A DNA stretch of 64,000 nt from Myotis daubentonii (taxonomy: Eukaryota; Chordata; Mammalia; Chiroptera; Vespertilionidae): assembly GCF_963259705.1 (NCBI RefSeq), contig NC_081841.1:33693358-33757357 (forward strand), read 5' to 3'. The translations under genes and the position numbers were made by a program. Position 1 is the first letter of the stretch; every line of letters begins with the position of its first letter. Shown piece by piece: positions 35,040-48,940 of the stretch. The notes under the pieces are model-generated. The model did not search any database and was not told the origin of the DNA. It saw only the letters and a list, made by a program, of their open reading frames with translations.

Positions 35040-36760
35040 CTGAAATTTAAAATTAATTGATGGCTAGACAGCAAATTTGACACAGGTGATGAGAGAAATA
35101 TTTAACTGGAAAAGAAATTTAAAGAAATTAGTGAGATTTCAGTCCACAGAGACAAGGTAATGGAAAATACAAAAGAGTAGTTAAGTATTATGAAGACCAG
35201 AATAAAATGGTCCAAAAATATCTAGTTAAATTTTTAGGAGATAATAGGAAAAAATATAGAGGCAGACAATATTCTAAAAATTAGTAATTGAGAATTTTTC
35301 TAAATTTGAAAGGTTTAGGCCCAAAGATGCAACAGACAATATATACAAACAGAATGAGAGAAAATATCACTTCATAATCTGCAATAAAACTGCAGAAAAC
35401 AAAGGCAGAGAGAAATCTTAAAAGCAGCCAGGTAGAAGTCATCAACTAAGGAATGACAATTAATTTGACAAAAAATATATATAAATGCTAGTACTAGAAA
35501 TAAATGGAAAAATAAAAGAAAATAACTGTGAACTTTAAAGTGTTTTCTCACTTTGAAGAATAAATGCAAAATAAAACCTTTTTCCTCAGGAAGAGTCTAC
35601 TACAAATTCCTTCACTATAGGAATTTCTAAAGAATGTTTCAAAGAAAGAAAGAACAAAAATAAAAGAAAGAAAGAGAAAGAAAGAGAGAGATGAAGAAAA
35701 GGAACCCTAAAATGAACAGTGAGTGAAGAAACTGGTGAACAAGTAGAAAAATGAAAAAGCTTTGTTTAATGAAGATAATGTCCAATATTTGAATTAAAAG
35801 TAAAACAAAACAAAACAAAAAAAACGGAGCTAAATCTAAAACCAATAATATACAAAACAAGAAATATTTATAGCTAAGAATTATAAGATCACTTTATAAT
35901 TCAAGAGAAAAAATTTAATATTTGCCAATTTCAAGGTTTTTATCATAAGTAGAGATGTTAAATTATCAAAGGTGACCATAAAAATGGAAATAGAGTAGAT
36001 AATGTCCAAACCAATAGAGAAAAAATGATATAAGAGAAAACTAAAAATTAATACATAAAAAATAAAAAATGGAAAAAAGATACCTACAAAATATGGCACA
36101 AATCGAAAGCATGAATAAAAAAACAGACTTAAGTTTAATCACAATAAGTGTAAGTAGACTGTGCTCATAAGTTAAAAAACAGAGACCAACTGATATAATT
36201 TTTACGAAAAATCCAGCTCTAGTTTATAAGAAAGAGAGATACAACATCGTGGCATAGAAAGGATGGCAAAGGGTGGGAAAATCTATCAGTCAAATATTAA
36301 ACCAAATAAAAAATAAACAATAAAGCCTATTTTACCTATTTTAGTATCAGATAAATTAGGTTTTACCACAAAAAAGGATTATTGTCGGTACAAGTTTCCA
36401 GAAAAAACAACAAAAGTTTCGATTCATCAGGAAGATTTAATAATGTTAAACTTAATGCATCTATTGGAAGATTCTCATTTATATTGTAAGTATTGAGAGA
36501 GCTGCAAGAAGAAATAAACAAACCCTCAATATCATGGGCCATATTAGCAAAACTTTTTAAATTACTAACAGCTCCAGTAGACAAAAAATTAGTAAGGATA
36601 TAGGCAGTTTGGACAATACAATTAAAAAGCTTAATCTAATTAACATTTATAGAATTCTGCATCTGATAATTACAGAATATAAACACTTTTAAGACAAACA
36701 AAAATTTATAAAAATTGTCCACATACTGTCATAAAGCAAGACTCAACAATTTCAGAGATT
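35040..36760 (+). mobile_element. Ancient L1M fragment (ORF1 end to ORF2 start)
   Basis: A-rich sense L1. The ORF1 3' part is recognisable ('tgcaataaaactgcagaaaa', 'gagaaatcttaaaagcagcc', 'ggaatttctaaagaatg'), and further right the ORF2 endonuclease region ('tagtatcagataaattaggt', 'tttcgattcatcaggaagat', 'tagacaaaaaattagtaagg'). Many stops and indels; inactive. Confidence 0.72.
35640..35691. repeat. (AAAG)n/GA-rich tract in L1M
   Basis: Short AAAG and GA units within the L1M inter-ORF region. Confidence 0.8.
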
Positions 36761-36764
36761 TAGT

Positions 36765-38408
36765 ACTGTGCAAAATTATGATGAAAGCATTTGGTTTCAG
36801 ATGAGTAGAAAAAATGTTGATTTTTAATAAGGGACTCCAAAAATAACAAGTTCTCCTTTTGAGTGTGTGGAATTGTCTACTTCAGGTTTATGAGGCATAT
36901 TTTTTTAAAAAGACTGCAATATTTACCTGGGAATTAAGTTTACATTTTTTAAGAAAAATATAATTTGATTACTGAAATGTGATCTCTATTTTCTGAATGT
37001 GTTTACCATTGACAAGTGGGATCATTAAAATTGCTATGTTTGTTCTAATTAATGTGTGGGTGGTTAGCAGGAATTAGAGGTTATTTAATATCATGTAGTA
37101 GTTAGCAACACAAAACCTGTACATTTTGAAGATTGCACTATTGGAGAAGATAATCAAGAAGATTAAATTTAAAGCTGATATTTTTGTGTGCTTCTTAAGT
37201 CACCAAACATCACGCATAAAGCATTTAAACTCTAAACATGTATATTAAACTTTCTACAAGAGTTTATTCTTTGAAATGACAAAACAGACTAAAGTCATTT
37301 TAGATGTTTGAAAATACATACATGGTATGTATAAAATGTTTTTTAAAATTTGAAGAAAATTTTAGAAATGAAATTGATAAGATATTAGCAGTTAAAGTGA
37401 AAGTTGACCTAATCTTATAAAAGAAAATGTTATTTAACAAAAGTTGAGTATAGATTTTGATAAAACCAAAATCTTTAATATTTTCACCAAATCCCCATTT
37501 TTAACTGACTTTTTAAGCCCGACACACTTTATAAAAGAATAAAATCATGCATATTATGGGTCAAAACTATAACTGCATATTTTGATAGTTATTAAAACCG
37601 TATTTATAGCAATTTGAAATAATTCATAAGGACTAATCTTAAATAATTATTGTGGTAGTTTTTACATAAATATATAAAGGAAGTAAATTCTCCAATGTGA
37701 TATGCAAGTAGGTAGAAAAACTAAGCCCTAATTTTGGTGTAAATCTTAGAGAAATACATATTTCTAATTACTAAAAAGGGAGATGCATAAAAAAGAGTTT
37801 TCATCCTTTCAGATATTCTGCCTTCTGTGTGATTGTCCCCTCTGCCAGTGGGATTATTCTTCAATATATTTTGTTGTATAATTTTAAAAATGAAATACAT
37901 CAGAATTATATAACTTTTGTATAAATCTTTGTTCACATCCTTGAATTAACTTCATAACTAATCTGGAAAAATGCCAGTGTAACTATCACTTTCTTGTTGG
38001 GTGATTCATCTTTCAAGACTACTCTTTTTTATTTATTAGTCTTAGCACGATTAATATTGCTTATGTAGCTACTACTCCTAAAGCTCCCACCTGGTTATCA
38101 ATACAGCACGTTTTTAGCAAGACCTGGTCCTTATCAAAGGGAGGCTTTAGTCTATAAATGGCAGAAAGCTGTAACAGTAGGAAAAAACCCCAATGTTCTA
38201 GTGCATGCATTTATCAGCAATAGAAGCATAATAGTTCAGAATATAAAGAAATAATAGTATTTCAATTTTATTAGCAACTGGTTTTTACTTGACATTTTGT
38301 ATGTATTTGCTGACAGTTTTCTTATTAAATCTTTTTCTGCCCTGACCGCAATACCCCGTTGGTTTGGAAGTCCTTTTCACGACATAATTTTGAGTAGGGG
38401 AAAAATAA
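36765..38408. other. Unique AT-rich intron
   Basis: No mobile element or exon seen across 1.6 kb. Confidence 0.55.
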
Positions 38409-38420
38409 AACAATAAACTT

Positions 38421-38640
38421 GTTTTTTTAAATATATTTTATTGATTTTTTACAGAGAGGAAGGGAGAGAGATAGAGAGCTAGAAACATCGATGAGAGAGA
38501 AACATCGATCAGCTGCCTCCTGCACACCCCCCACTGGGGATGTGCCCGCAACCCAGGTACATGCCCTTGACCGGAATCGAACCTGGGACCCTTCAGTCCG
38601 CAGGCCGACGCTCTATCCACCGAGCCAAACCGCTTTCGGC
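38421..38640 (-). mobile_element. Young Ves SINE, minus, with 12-bp target-site duplication
   Basis: Close to Ves consensus: 'tattttattgattttttaca', 'catcgatgagagagaaacat', 'gatcagctgcctcctgcaca', 'accggaatcgaacctgggac', 'gagccaaaccgc'. Exact duplication aacaataaactt at 38409-38420 and 38641-38652. Retained CpGs (cgatgag, ccgaccg-like) suggest youth. Confidence 0.96.
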
Positions 38641-38652
38641 AACAATAAACTT

Positions 38653-41600
38653 TTCAAACAGGCGAACAGAGTAAAAAAAATATTGAAGTTAACAAGGGTT
38701 TAAGAAAGAGGGGTGGAAGAAAGGGTCAGTAGGATATGCGAGAGAAATAAGTGCATGACAGAATACAAGGAATGCAGAAAGAGAAAAACATAAAGAAAGT
38801 GAATTTTTAACATCTTCCTTGTTTCAATATTATACTACATGTATAATAAAAATATCCAGGTTCCTCTCTCTTAACTAAAAATGTGTTCTACTCTTAGTTC
38901 CATTTCTAAGCCACTATAGGTATTAAACAGCAATTTACATGTGATTTGCATATTTTTTGTACTTGTGGTTTTGGTAAGTCTTCCAAACCTAATGACTGTT
39001 CCTTTGGCCAGCAACATAAATGCTATAATCACACAATTATTGTGCTGGGAACAGTTTAATTCAGCATTTTGTTCTCAACCACAGAACAATTACTCAACAA
39101 TTTCGGTTAACCAGACTAGCTAGCTGCCTGGAGAGAAAGAAGGATATTCACAAGATCTATTGTCTTACATAAAGGCAGCTACTAGATCAGCCGGAACTTT
39201 CTAGTATTGCTCTGCTCAGTGCTTCCTTTCAGGATCTTTCACATATCTATCCTAATGAAGTTGATAAACCTCACATTTTCCTTTAATAAGGATCTGCCAT
39301 TTGTGCAGTTCTTTTAATTACACATTTGCATATTTGTAAAAGAACATGAGATTTTGTGTGTGTCTGGAAATATAGGCCTATGGGTAAATGCACTTAAAAA
39401 ACATTTAATGTAACGATAGTTAATACAAAGAACTGCAAATCAAAAGTTTAAGTTCAAAACTCTTCCTTCCAACTCCCCTGTAGTGCTTAAAGTGATGGTA
39501 AAGGCTTCTGAACTGTGGGTGATCTCATCTGTCATCTAAATTACATGACTTCCTAACAGTGCAACTGGCCTAAGGTCAATCTTCATTCTACATAGTTAAT
39601 TTTTTTTAAAGAGCTGAAGGTGATTCACATAATCGTTGCTGTTAAAGTTCGCTTTGTATTATTTTGTAGAATATTAATTTTAATTTATCAAAACAAAAAG
39701 TAGGGGTGCCAAAGCATATCACTATAAAAACATTTGGAGATAGAGAATTACATAATTTATGCACCTGTGTAAAAATGCATGTATATTGAAATTTTCATCT
39801 CCCTCAACTATTTCTTATAAGCACAAACAGTAGACTAACCCTGTATCATACCTCAGAGGTCTTGGGAGCTACTGAGAAACAAGGCAGTCAGTGGTGAACT
39901 GGGACAGTAAGTAGTCAAGGGTGGTAGACGATGAAAATAGGTGATCCTAAAAGAAAGAAGCCTTCTTTTCTCTCCCAGAGTTTATTTTTCTAGTCTCTTT
40001 GTTTTCATTTTCTCTGTTTTTTTCTTATTCTCCTACTCTTACTTTAAAAAGTATACAGGGAAACAGGTAGAGAAATTATAATTTCATTGTTAGAAACATC
40101 CTAATTTATGATAAAGATGCCTCCAAATCAGAGATCTCAGACAGACATAAAGGTAAGTCCTTTATCAAGAAGCAAAGAAAAGAGGATTTGAGAATTTTGG
40201 CAACTTAAAGTTTTAATTGTGCCTGTCTATATATTTTAATGAGCAAGTAACAATCATATAGTAAAATATATTGACAAGGGGTTCTTTATACTCCCAGAAT
40301 TATGTTAGTCTACCTTAAATGCACTGGTTTCAAATATTTTTTCAAGGTAAAAAAATCTTTTTCCCCAGAAAAATCTAATGTAGAACCCTAATGATGAAAG
40401 TTTGGCATGGAGATTGAGGCTCACCCATACCCACCAGGATCCCTCTGTTTCTTGATACCATGATCCCATCCCAGGCACCCCCTGGAAAAACTCCATGGGC
40501 CCTATGAGATTCTGTCACAGTATGAAAATCAGTGATTTAACACTTTCCTGTGTTATTATTTTTCAGTACCAAAATCTAATGATATAGATAAAATAGTACA
40601 CAATATTGTATCTAATTAACAGAATCACGTGCTCAATGACTATAAAGTCATATAGATGTTAATTTGGGATAATACACAACTTAGAGTCTTTATATGTTCT
40701 AAATAAAAATCAAGAACAATATCTTCTACACAATAGTCACAGAATTAAATTTCTTCTAGGAATGAAATCTATTTACAATATAATATAAGCCCCTGATTTA
40801 ATTTCTAATTCTTTAATCCAGGTATTGAAATGACCTGTAATAGAGAGCAAACATTTGTAGAACTGAGTATAGTCTATAAAAAGAGAATGCCAAAATAGAA
40901 TCAAGTTCTTCTGAATGAAAATAACTCAATTTAGTGCAAAATTTATGCCTAAAAATGAGCCAGATATTGAATTCAGAATGAAAAAAACTGTCTATATCCT
41001 TGCCATTTCCTGGTTAATTTGGATAAGGACCAATTTTTCGATATTATGACCATCCTGAAGCCCCAGTAAGTGTTTTATTTATTTATTTTTGTATTGCATA
41101 AAAATACCAGCTTAAGAAGGGAAAATGTGAAATGGATGACATATTTTAGAACAGCTTCTCCCAGAATACAAAAATATTCCCCCACTCAAAACTGAAACAA
41201 ATAGTAGAACTACCAGGCAATGCCAATTGGCGACTCTCTAATGCCATTCAAACTTCACAAATACTGGGCTCTCAAACTGATTTTAATTATTCAAAAGAAA
41301 ACTAGGAAATGGTTCAAGTATCAATTGCTTTCACAGAAATACAAATTCTCTTTTAAGAGAAGCATATGACATATCTTTTCTGTATCCGGTAACATTGCAT
41401 TAATTACCTGGCTAGTTGTTTCTATGAATAGGGCAGTAGCAAAATGGGGAGTCCCCTTCTTTCATCCTCAAGATTACATTACACCTCTCAAAAGTTACTT
41501 TTTATTGATATAGAATAGGAAACATATGAAAAGAGGTACATTGCTATTGAAAATTGTAACACTGAATAAAAGATAGTTCACTATGTCCAGGTGCTTTTCC

Positions 41601-41807
41601 ATCAGAACAAATTCCACAGACTTTTAAAAAATAATTTCTATTAACGCAGTCTGTGAAAAAGAGGGCCTCTGGGATGAGTTTAGTGTCAAGTTACCCAGGA
41701 ACCATTGTCAACTCAGTTTGTTACTGAGATTTACTTCACCGTTTGATTTTGGGCATGTGCAAAGATGACTGTACTGAGGTTCAATGAAACAGCATTATTG
41801 CATTTGT

Positions 41808-41809
<2 letters not shown>
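38653..41809. other. Unique AT-rich intron
   Basis: 3.1 kb without an assignable repeat. A slightly GC-richer patch at 40400-40510 was not identified. Confidence 0.5.
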
Positions 41810-41810
<1 letters not shown>

Positions 41811-41852
<42 letters not shown>

Positions 41853-41854
41853 CA
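41811..41854. repeat. (CA)n microsatellite
   Basis: About 22 CA units with one CG interruption. Confidence 0.97.
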
Positions 41855-41855
41855 T

Positions 41856-43485
41856 ATACGCACATACATAATAAATACTAATGTGACTTAACCTCAAAAA
41901 ATGTGTCTAGGCCTACATGTATAGTCATTAAGGAACAATGGTTGGTTTTCAAGGTGGAATTTTGTGAACCTAAGGCAAAATAACTTAAGATCAAAATTAT
42001 TCGGGCTTCTGAAATGCATGCCCACACCCAACAACACATCCAATTTTCCACTGAGCATAGAAGAAAAATGACAGTATTACTTTTCAAGAGTACTTCTTTG
42101 GATAAGTTGATTTTAAAAGAAAATGACATTTTCATTGATTTCACCCAACTAAACTTTCCACAAGGATTTAATAGAATTTAAATATATCTAAATTCTTAAA
42201 TAACAAATGAGAGACTGCATATTCGGAGTCTGTTTTTCACATGACTCATTCATCCACGGAAGCCATGGGTCTTGTAGCTGGCTTATGGTAGCACTCTAAA
42301 TTAGTAGTCACACAATAGAGAGCTTATAAGATTGCAATGGTCCATATCCAGTAAAACTGCCGAAACACCCAGAATAGTTTGCTCAGTCTCCAGTAATTCA
42401 GAAAGAACCACTTACAGCTGCAGACCACATATGACCATCTCTACAATGGCTAAAATGAAGCACTGGGGACGATTTCCTCTGAATCAGTGTTACTGGGTAG
42501 AGTCGGTTCACATTTTTTTCATCTCAACAAAAAAAGTATTGTCCTGTGCTACAGTCAGCCTGCTACTGATCACCTTTCACATTTTAGCCTCTGCCCTAGA
42601 ATAGACAATAGTATTGGTTCCATCTGTGCTTTCCATTAAATCCTGATAATCCTTCAAGAACAGCTGGACCCTTGGGTCCCTCCAACACAAACTCTTTCTG
42701 TAGATCTGTTTGGTCACAATTATGCTGATGTTATACTTAAATATGCTTTCCCATGCCCTTTACATGGTCCTTTGGGGCTGTGAAGTAGAATGGATTGACA
42801 TCACCAGTTCAACAATACAATGATATAGTTCTCATCTCAATTATAAGATGATATTTAGTCACCTCTAATACTGAGCTGCACTTAGAAAATTATTTTTAGA
42901 CATAAGACAACATTAATGACAAGCTTCCAACTCTAATGTGTCATTAAATAATCTGGAAGTAACTTCTCCAGTTCATCAAATGATTTTGATACACTCTCAG
43001 TATTGGAAACACTGCAAATCTTACATTTCACTTAGGCAATTTTTATGAGCAACATAGTAACTTGTTCTAGTGTAAAATAATTTGATCTGATTCACATGAC
43101 TACATAATAATAATAAAAATATTTAAATAACAAACTGTGAGTGGCTATGAAGTTACATGAATGGACTAAACAGTCTATATTACTAGTGGTTTCTTAAGCC
43201 TCACTTACATTCTATACCTTCCTCTTTCCTTACTTATTTTCCAGTAGTTTAGCAAGTTATCAGACATCCTCTGCTCAACACTGCATAAGTAATTGCCATC
43301 AGCTGGGTCTCACATTTCCCATTTGGTGTGAATAATTCAATCATTAACTAGAAAAATACATCTCAATATACCCACAATCATGCAAGATAAGTACCTTCAT
43401 GATACTGTAAGATCCACTAGAGCAGGGATAGCATATCTCTAATTTATGATTTTTAACTATACCATTCAGGTAGAAGGACTACCTG
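41856..43485. other. Unique intron
   Basis: No confident repeat or exon. Confidence 0.5.
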
Positions 43486-43502
43486 AAAGAAAAGATGTTC
43501 AA

Positions 43503-43718
43503 GCCCAGCCAGTGTTGCTCAGTGGTTGAGTGTTGACCTAGGAACCAAGACTTCACTGGTTTGATTCCTGGGCAGGGCACATGCCTGGGTTGCAGGCGTG
43601 ATCTCCAGTAGCGGGTGTGCAGGAGGTAGCCAATTGATGTTTCTCTTTCATCTATGTTTCCACCTCTCTATCCTTCTCCCTTCCTCTCTTTCTAAAAATC
43701 AGTAAAAACATATTAAAA
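43503..43718 (+). mobile_element. Ves SINE, plus, with 17-bp target-site duplication
   Basis: Head 'gcccagccagtgttgctcag', B-box-like ggtttgattcc, 'catgcctgggttgcaggc' and CT-rich 3' part. Duplication aaagaaaagatgttcaa / aaagaaaaggtgttcaa at 43486-43502 and 43719-43735, one mismatch. Confidence 0.94.
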
Positions 43719-44109
43719 AAAGAAAAGGTGTTCAATAAACATGTTAAATGAATAATCAAACAAATGAGAATATGTACATTTTTTGAAGATCAGGAAATTT
43801 TGTACAACTTTCCTTATCTTTTCCAGTATTTCATAAACATATATTTCAGAAAATTTTTACCTGAAAGAATCCCTAAGCTGTGGCATTAAGCTCATTTTCT
43901 TCTGTTTTCCCTTCTATGTAAACGAAAACAGCTCTTCTAAAATGTGATGTTTGCTATGAAGTCACTGTCAATGTTCTTTTAGTTGTCAGGCCATTTAGAT
44001 CTAATTTTCTTTAATCTTTCCTAATGCATAAGTAGTCTTTGTTTTTTCCTCTACCACCAGATTGGCTACACATTCTCCTACAGGTGCAACTAAACACAGA
44101 GGAGTTTGT

Positions 44110-44620
44110 GTTTCAGGTGTGTGTGTTATATGCTGTTGAGTCAGCTCCAACTCCTGGTGACATTATGAATGAGTGTGTCCACAATGTCCTGTGCTCAACA
44201 GCTCTGCTCAGCTCCTGTAGACTCACGCCTATGGCTTCTTTTATTGAGTGCATCTATCTCATATTTGGTCTTTCTCTGTTCTTGCTGCCTTGTACTTTAC
44301 TCAGAATTATTGTCTTTCCCCCCACTAAAACCCCCGCCTTTTTATGATGTGCTTGAATTCAGACAGCTTCAGTTTTGTCATTTTAGCCTCCAGCAATGTT
44401 TCAGCCTTAATTTCTGAGGACATACTTGTTGGTCTTTCTGGTGGTCCAAGTAATCATAGTACTCTCTTTCTTATAACACCATATTTCAAATGAATCATTT
44501 TTCCCCTAACAGCCCTCATAACTGTCCAACTTTCATATCTATACATAGTAATTGGTATAACCACATTGTATAGTCTTAATTAGTGTTGTTTTACAAGCTT
44601 TCAGAACCAAGTTTTAAAGA
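44110..44620 (-). mobile_element. Possible RTE-type ancient LINE fragment
   Basis: 'tgctgttgagtcagctccaa' with 'ctcctggtgacattatg', then 'gtggtccaagtaatcatagt' and 'taactgtccaactttcatat', resembles the antisense 3' region of mammalian RTE-like LINEs. Family assignment is from memory and tentative. Confidence 0.45.
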
Positions 44621-44629
44621 ACTTGGAAG

Positions 44630-45600
44630 ACTTGATAGTTATCTTCTGCCCACCTTATCTTCCTTGGCTCAGGGCTGCTTCTGCTATCCTCATTCATAGA
44701 CTAGCATTTAAATATTTCTTGTTCACCATACTCCCCCAACCCCCAGTACATGAACTGCTATACTAACATTTTTATTGACTGTACCTCTCCAATTTACCTA
44801 AGTCATTTTGCAGTCTATTTCAACCTCTGGAGTTCTAACCAACTTTTCTCATCTATTTGTATGCTTTTATTATCAGATAATAACTTAGTGAGTCTCCATC
44901 ATGCCATTAATATTATCATTCTTCATTCCAAAGCCCAATGACACAGCATATGCATTACCTCATATAATGTATGGACTTTGTCATGATAAGAAGATGAAGA
45001 AAGTATAGAAAACAAAAAAGGCACAGTTAAGGAGACTCGAGATGAGAAAGAGGAATAAAAGTATTTAAAAGTCTACCCTAAAGAAAGGTAAATAAATAAT
45101 CTCTCATACTCAGAGACATGTTCCATGTTAAAAAGATACACTTCAGGCACAATGTTAGCACTGAAGCTATTTGGAGCAACTGCTTTTTGATAGTCACATA
45201 TATGTATACAACTTCATGTTTATTTCACAAGGACCTCAGAGTCATCATCGGTAAAATGGAGTTTAGACACAATCTTCTTCTAAATCATTTAGTCACTATC
45301 TCAAGTTGGGTCACTTGATCAATTAATTTCACTGCCTACCTCCTTTTCATCACAGAACATTCAGTTCAGCCTTCACTCTCTCTAGGAAGGTTTCCTTGGC
45401 CCCTGAATCTTTATTCATGCCCCTATCCTGTCCCAGTTTGGGGGAGAGAACATGTCTGCACTATTTTATTCATCACACTGAATTATAATTTCATACTGCA
45501 GAATATAAAATAAATTAATTTTTGGCTCACACATATACCAGAACTGAGCTTAAGTGAAGTCAAATTCTATCCCTTCAATTTTCCATGAAATATATATGAA
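44630..45600. other. Unique intron, possible L2 traces
   Basis: 45330-45480 has L2-like pyrimidine-rich words ('ctctctaggaaggtttcctt'). The rest is unassigned. Confidence 0.4.
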
Positions 45601-45859
45601 AAACAGTCATCCGTTCACTCAGTTTTACATTCAATGATTTATTTTGTTGCCTTTCATATGCCGGACATTTTTAGACAATGATATTATATAGAAATCATCT
45701 AGTCAATTGTCAAGTTGATAACTGTTTATTGAATACATCCCTCACTCTTTATTCCTACCTATTTCCAATTATAACTTAGATCATCTTAATCTCTTTCTCC
45801 CACTATTCATAAGTTTGAAACCCAATTTTTATTCATATACCAGGTGTACCTAAAATGCA

Positions 45860-46330
45860 AATCTATCCACTTTCAAAAGACTCAATAGTTCTCTATCCTT
45901 AGAGTATAAGGCACTAATTCCTCAACCTGTCCAGTGGCCTTGCCCTAACTTCCTCCAACCTTATGTCCTGCCTGACGCCTTTTGTGCTTTACTACCATCT
46001 GAAGACTCAAGGTTCCCTACATACTATGTGCCAGATTGAGTGTTCAATGGTCTACTCATTCTGTTCCCTCTGCTGAGATGGCCTTCTTCCCACTTACATG
46101 ACTCACTCACACTCATCTTTTAGCAATCAGCTCAGGTTGACCTCTCCAGTGAGCCTTCCTTAGCTGCTAACTCCTGATTCTTCCCTTCCCCAGTCTCCCA
46201 TCCCACCCCTTCCAAGACTGAGGGAAGAATCACCTTTTTACACTGTTACACTCACCATATGAATTACTGTTAGTCATTTTCTTCTCTTTTTATCAATTGG
46301 TCCGAGTATCTTGAGAACAGTGCTCAGAGT
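45860..46330 (+). mobile_element. L2 LINE 3' region
   Basis: Good L2 order: 'tgtccagtggccttgcccta', 'cattctgttccctctgctga', 'gatggccttcttccc', 'atcagctcaggttgacctct', 'ccagtgagccttccttagct', then 'cttgagaacagtg'. Confidence 0.75.
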
Positions 46331-46974
46331 ACAATAGGACCAATGGCGAAGTGATAAATGCTTTTAAGTGCCATAGAGATTAGGAAGACCAAACTGAAAG
46401 CAATGAGAAGGAATCTGGAGAAGCAGCTAGGCACAAGGCAAGGGGGCAGAGAGGGTATTAAAATGACTGTGTGAGAGGATATGGGCATGAAACAAGGCAG
46501 TGGCAATGAGAGCAGCAAAACTCTTAAACTCTGTAACACTACCAAATACTATTATTTTGTCTTGTCACAATTCTAGCCTTCAAAAATGATATACAGAATA
46601 TAATTTTCTTTTCTTGAAACCTCACTGGTTTTAGTCAAGACCATAGTAATTAATAGAACAAGCTAAATAGTAGTCTCTTTTTTTCTATTGTCTGAATGAT
46701 CTATTCTTTGAATGGGTGGTAGAATCATTCTGTAAATTTACCTAGGTTTAGTATTTCTTTGCGGGAATATTTTAAACTACTAAATAAATTCATTTAGTGA
46801 TTGTAAAACCTATTTCTATTGAAGTGTCTATAAATTTTATTTTTACTAAGAATATTTCTACTTCTTTTATTTTTAAAAATAAAATTAACAGTCATAGTAT
46901 TTTATTATATTTTTAATCTTTGCTATAGTTCAATTTATATTTTTATTATATGCATTATGTCTTTCTGTCTTCCT

Positions 46975-47450
46975 TTTTTTAGCTTGATTGAATTATAAAT
47001 GACAAATGAAATGATAAGTTATTTAAACTGTAGAATGTGAGGATTTGTTATACATATATGTTGTAAAATAATTTCCCTCATGGAATTAATTAGCACATCC
47101 ATCACCTCAGATTATTTACTCCCATTTTTATTTTGTTTTATTGCTTAAAATATTACAAAGAGTATTACATATGTCTCCTTTTTTTATCCCCTTGACATTC
47201 CCCCGGCCTCCCTTACACCCCAGTGTCTTGTGTCCATTGGTTATGCTTATATGCATGAATACAAGGACTTGTATGCATACTCCCATTTTTAATTAATTTC
47301 ATTTTATTTTTTGTTTTGGTGAGGACATTTTACTCTCTAAGCAAATTTAAATTATACAATATGGTATTGTCAACTATAGTCTGCATATCATGTACTAGAT
47401 CCTCAGATCTTATTTGTTTTATTTTTTATTATTGATAAACTCTCACTAAA
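46975..47450 (+). mobile_element. Older L1 3' UTR inserted in L1M
   Basis: 'tagcttgattgaattataaa', 'attagcacatccatcacctc', 'actctctaagcaaatttaaa' and 'ggtattgtcaactatagtct' match a mammalian L1 3' UTR in sense orientation. A younger L1 tail (47131-47277) is inserted inside it. Confidence 0.6.
47131..47277 (-). mobile_element. Very short L1 3' end insertion, minus, with 14-bp target-site duplication
   Basis: Reverse complement of the bat L1 3' terminus at 3680-3830 ('aaccaatggacacaagacac', 'gtaatactctttgtaat' on the minus strand), with the A-rich tail at the left. Exact duplication tactcccattttta at 47117-47130 and 47278-47291. Only about 147 bp was copied. Confidence 0.9.
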
Positions 47451-47713
47451 GTTTTGTCCATTTTACAGGCCTGTTCAAATAAAAACCCATTGGCTTACTG
47501 AGTCTCTGTATTATTTATATTCATTTTTAGTTTAGTAATTCTTCTAGTATTTATTATCCCTTTTAAACGTTTTTCTTTTTGCATTTGAGTCTATTATTGT
47601 TTTCCCAACATCTTAAGTGGACAGTAACTTATTGTTTTTCTTTCTTTATTGATATGTAAGAACTTGATATTAAACAGGAGGTAACTATTTCAGCTGTATG
47701 TCAAAATTTTTAA

Positions 47714-47890
47714 GCCCTGGCTGGTAGGTAAGTGAGTTAGAGCACCCATCCCAGTATCAAAGATTGTGTGTTCTACCTCTGGTCAGAGGCATACAAGAAG
47801 CAACCAATGCATGTATAAATAAGTGGAAGAACAAACTGATGTTTTTCTTTTCTCTCTCTCAAATCAATACATTAAAAAATAAAAAAATTA
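47714..47890 (+). mobile_element. tRNA-derived bat SINE, older subfamily
   Basis: Head agccctggctggtaggtaag, then 'gaggcatacaagaagcaacc', 'aatgcatgtataaataagtg', 'gaagaacaaactgatgtttt' and a CT-rich part. Same subfamily as 60681. Confidence 0.8.
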
Positions 47891-48739
47891 AATTATTACT
47901 ACCAATAACTTCTAAGAACTCATGTTTATTTCTACAAATTTGCCACACTCCAAAATTGTTTTTCTGCCAATAGATTAAGATATTGTCAATATATTTCTAG
48001 ATTTTTGAGGTTTTATTTATATTTGTTATTGATCTCTAAGTTAGTTACATGATTTTCAATAAATACTTTATGATACAAAATTCTATAATAATTATTGAGA
48101 CATGATATAAGACCTTGCATATAACCAATTTTTTTAAAAAATTATCTTGTGTATATGTGTTTGAGAAGCATACTTATTCTCTAAATATTGGATGCAGGGT
48201 TCTAAAAATTTCTATTAGATCATGCCTTTCACTTTTTCCAAGTATTCTGTATCTTTAATAATATTTATCTACTTAACCTCCCAATTATTGAGAGGGACAT
48301 GTAAAATAAAGTCTTCCACAAAGATGGTTTATTTCACAATTTCTCCTTTTATTTCTATCAGTTTTGTTTCATGTAATTGGAGAATATTTTAATAGGTGGA
48401 TTCTAATTTAGAATGGCACTATCTTTCTGAAGAAATAAAACTTTTATCATTAAAATGAAAACTTTTATCATTATGTAGCAGCCCTCTTTATTCGTAGGAA
48501 TGCTTTTTGGCTTGAAGTCTAGTTTTCAGATACTGATATAGCTCCTTAGATTTCTTTAGATTGGTATTTGCCTGTTATGTCTTTTTTTCATTCTTGACTT
48601 TCAAACATTCTATGGACTGTGCTATTTTGAATCCCCACTAGCAATTTATGAAATTTATATCAGCAATTTGATGTGTCTTTTACTTGACATTTGATGAGCT
48701 TCTGAGCTATATAAATCTATAGCTTATAAAATAGTTTGA

Positions 48740-48940
48740 GCCCTAACCAGTTTGGCTCAGTGGATAGAGCGCCAGCCTGCAGACTGAAAGGTTCCAGGTT
48801 CAATTTCGGTCAAGGGCGTGTACCTTAGTTGCTGGCACATCCCCAGTAGGAGGTGTGCAGGAAGCAGCTGATTGATGTTTCTAACTCTCTATTCCTCTCT
48901 CTTCCTCTATATAAAAAAAATCAATAAAATATATTAAAAC
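48740..48940 (+). mobile_element. Ves SINE, plus, with 10-bp target-site duplication
   Basis: Head gccctaaccagtttggctca, B-box-like ggttcaatttc, 'ggtgtgcaggaagcagctga' and A-rich tail. Duplication aatagtttga at 48730-48739 and 48941-48950. Confidence 0.95.

Noticed and set aside
38338..38400. 'gccctgaccgcaataccccg' resembling a Ves head
   Set aside because: The similarity stops after a few bases; no SINE body or tail follows.
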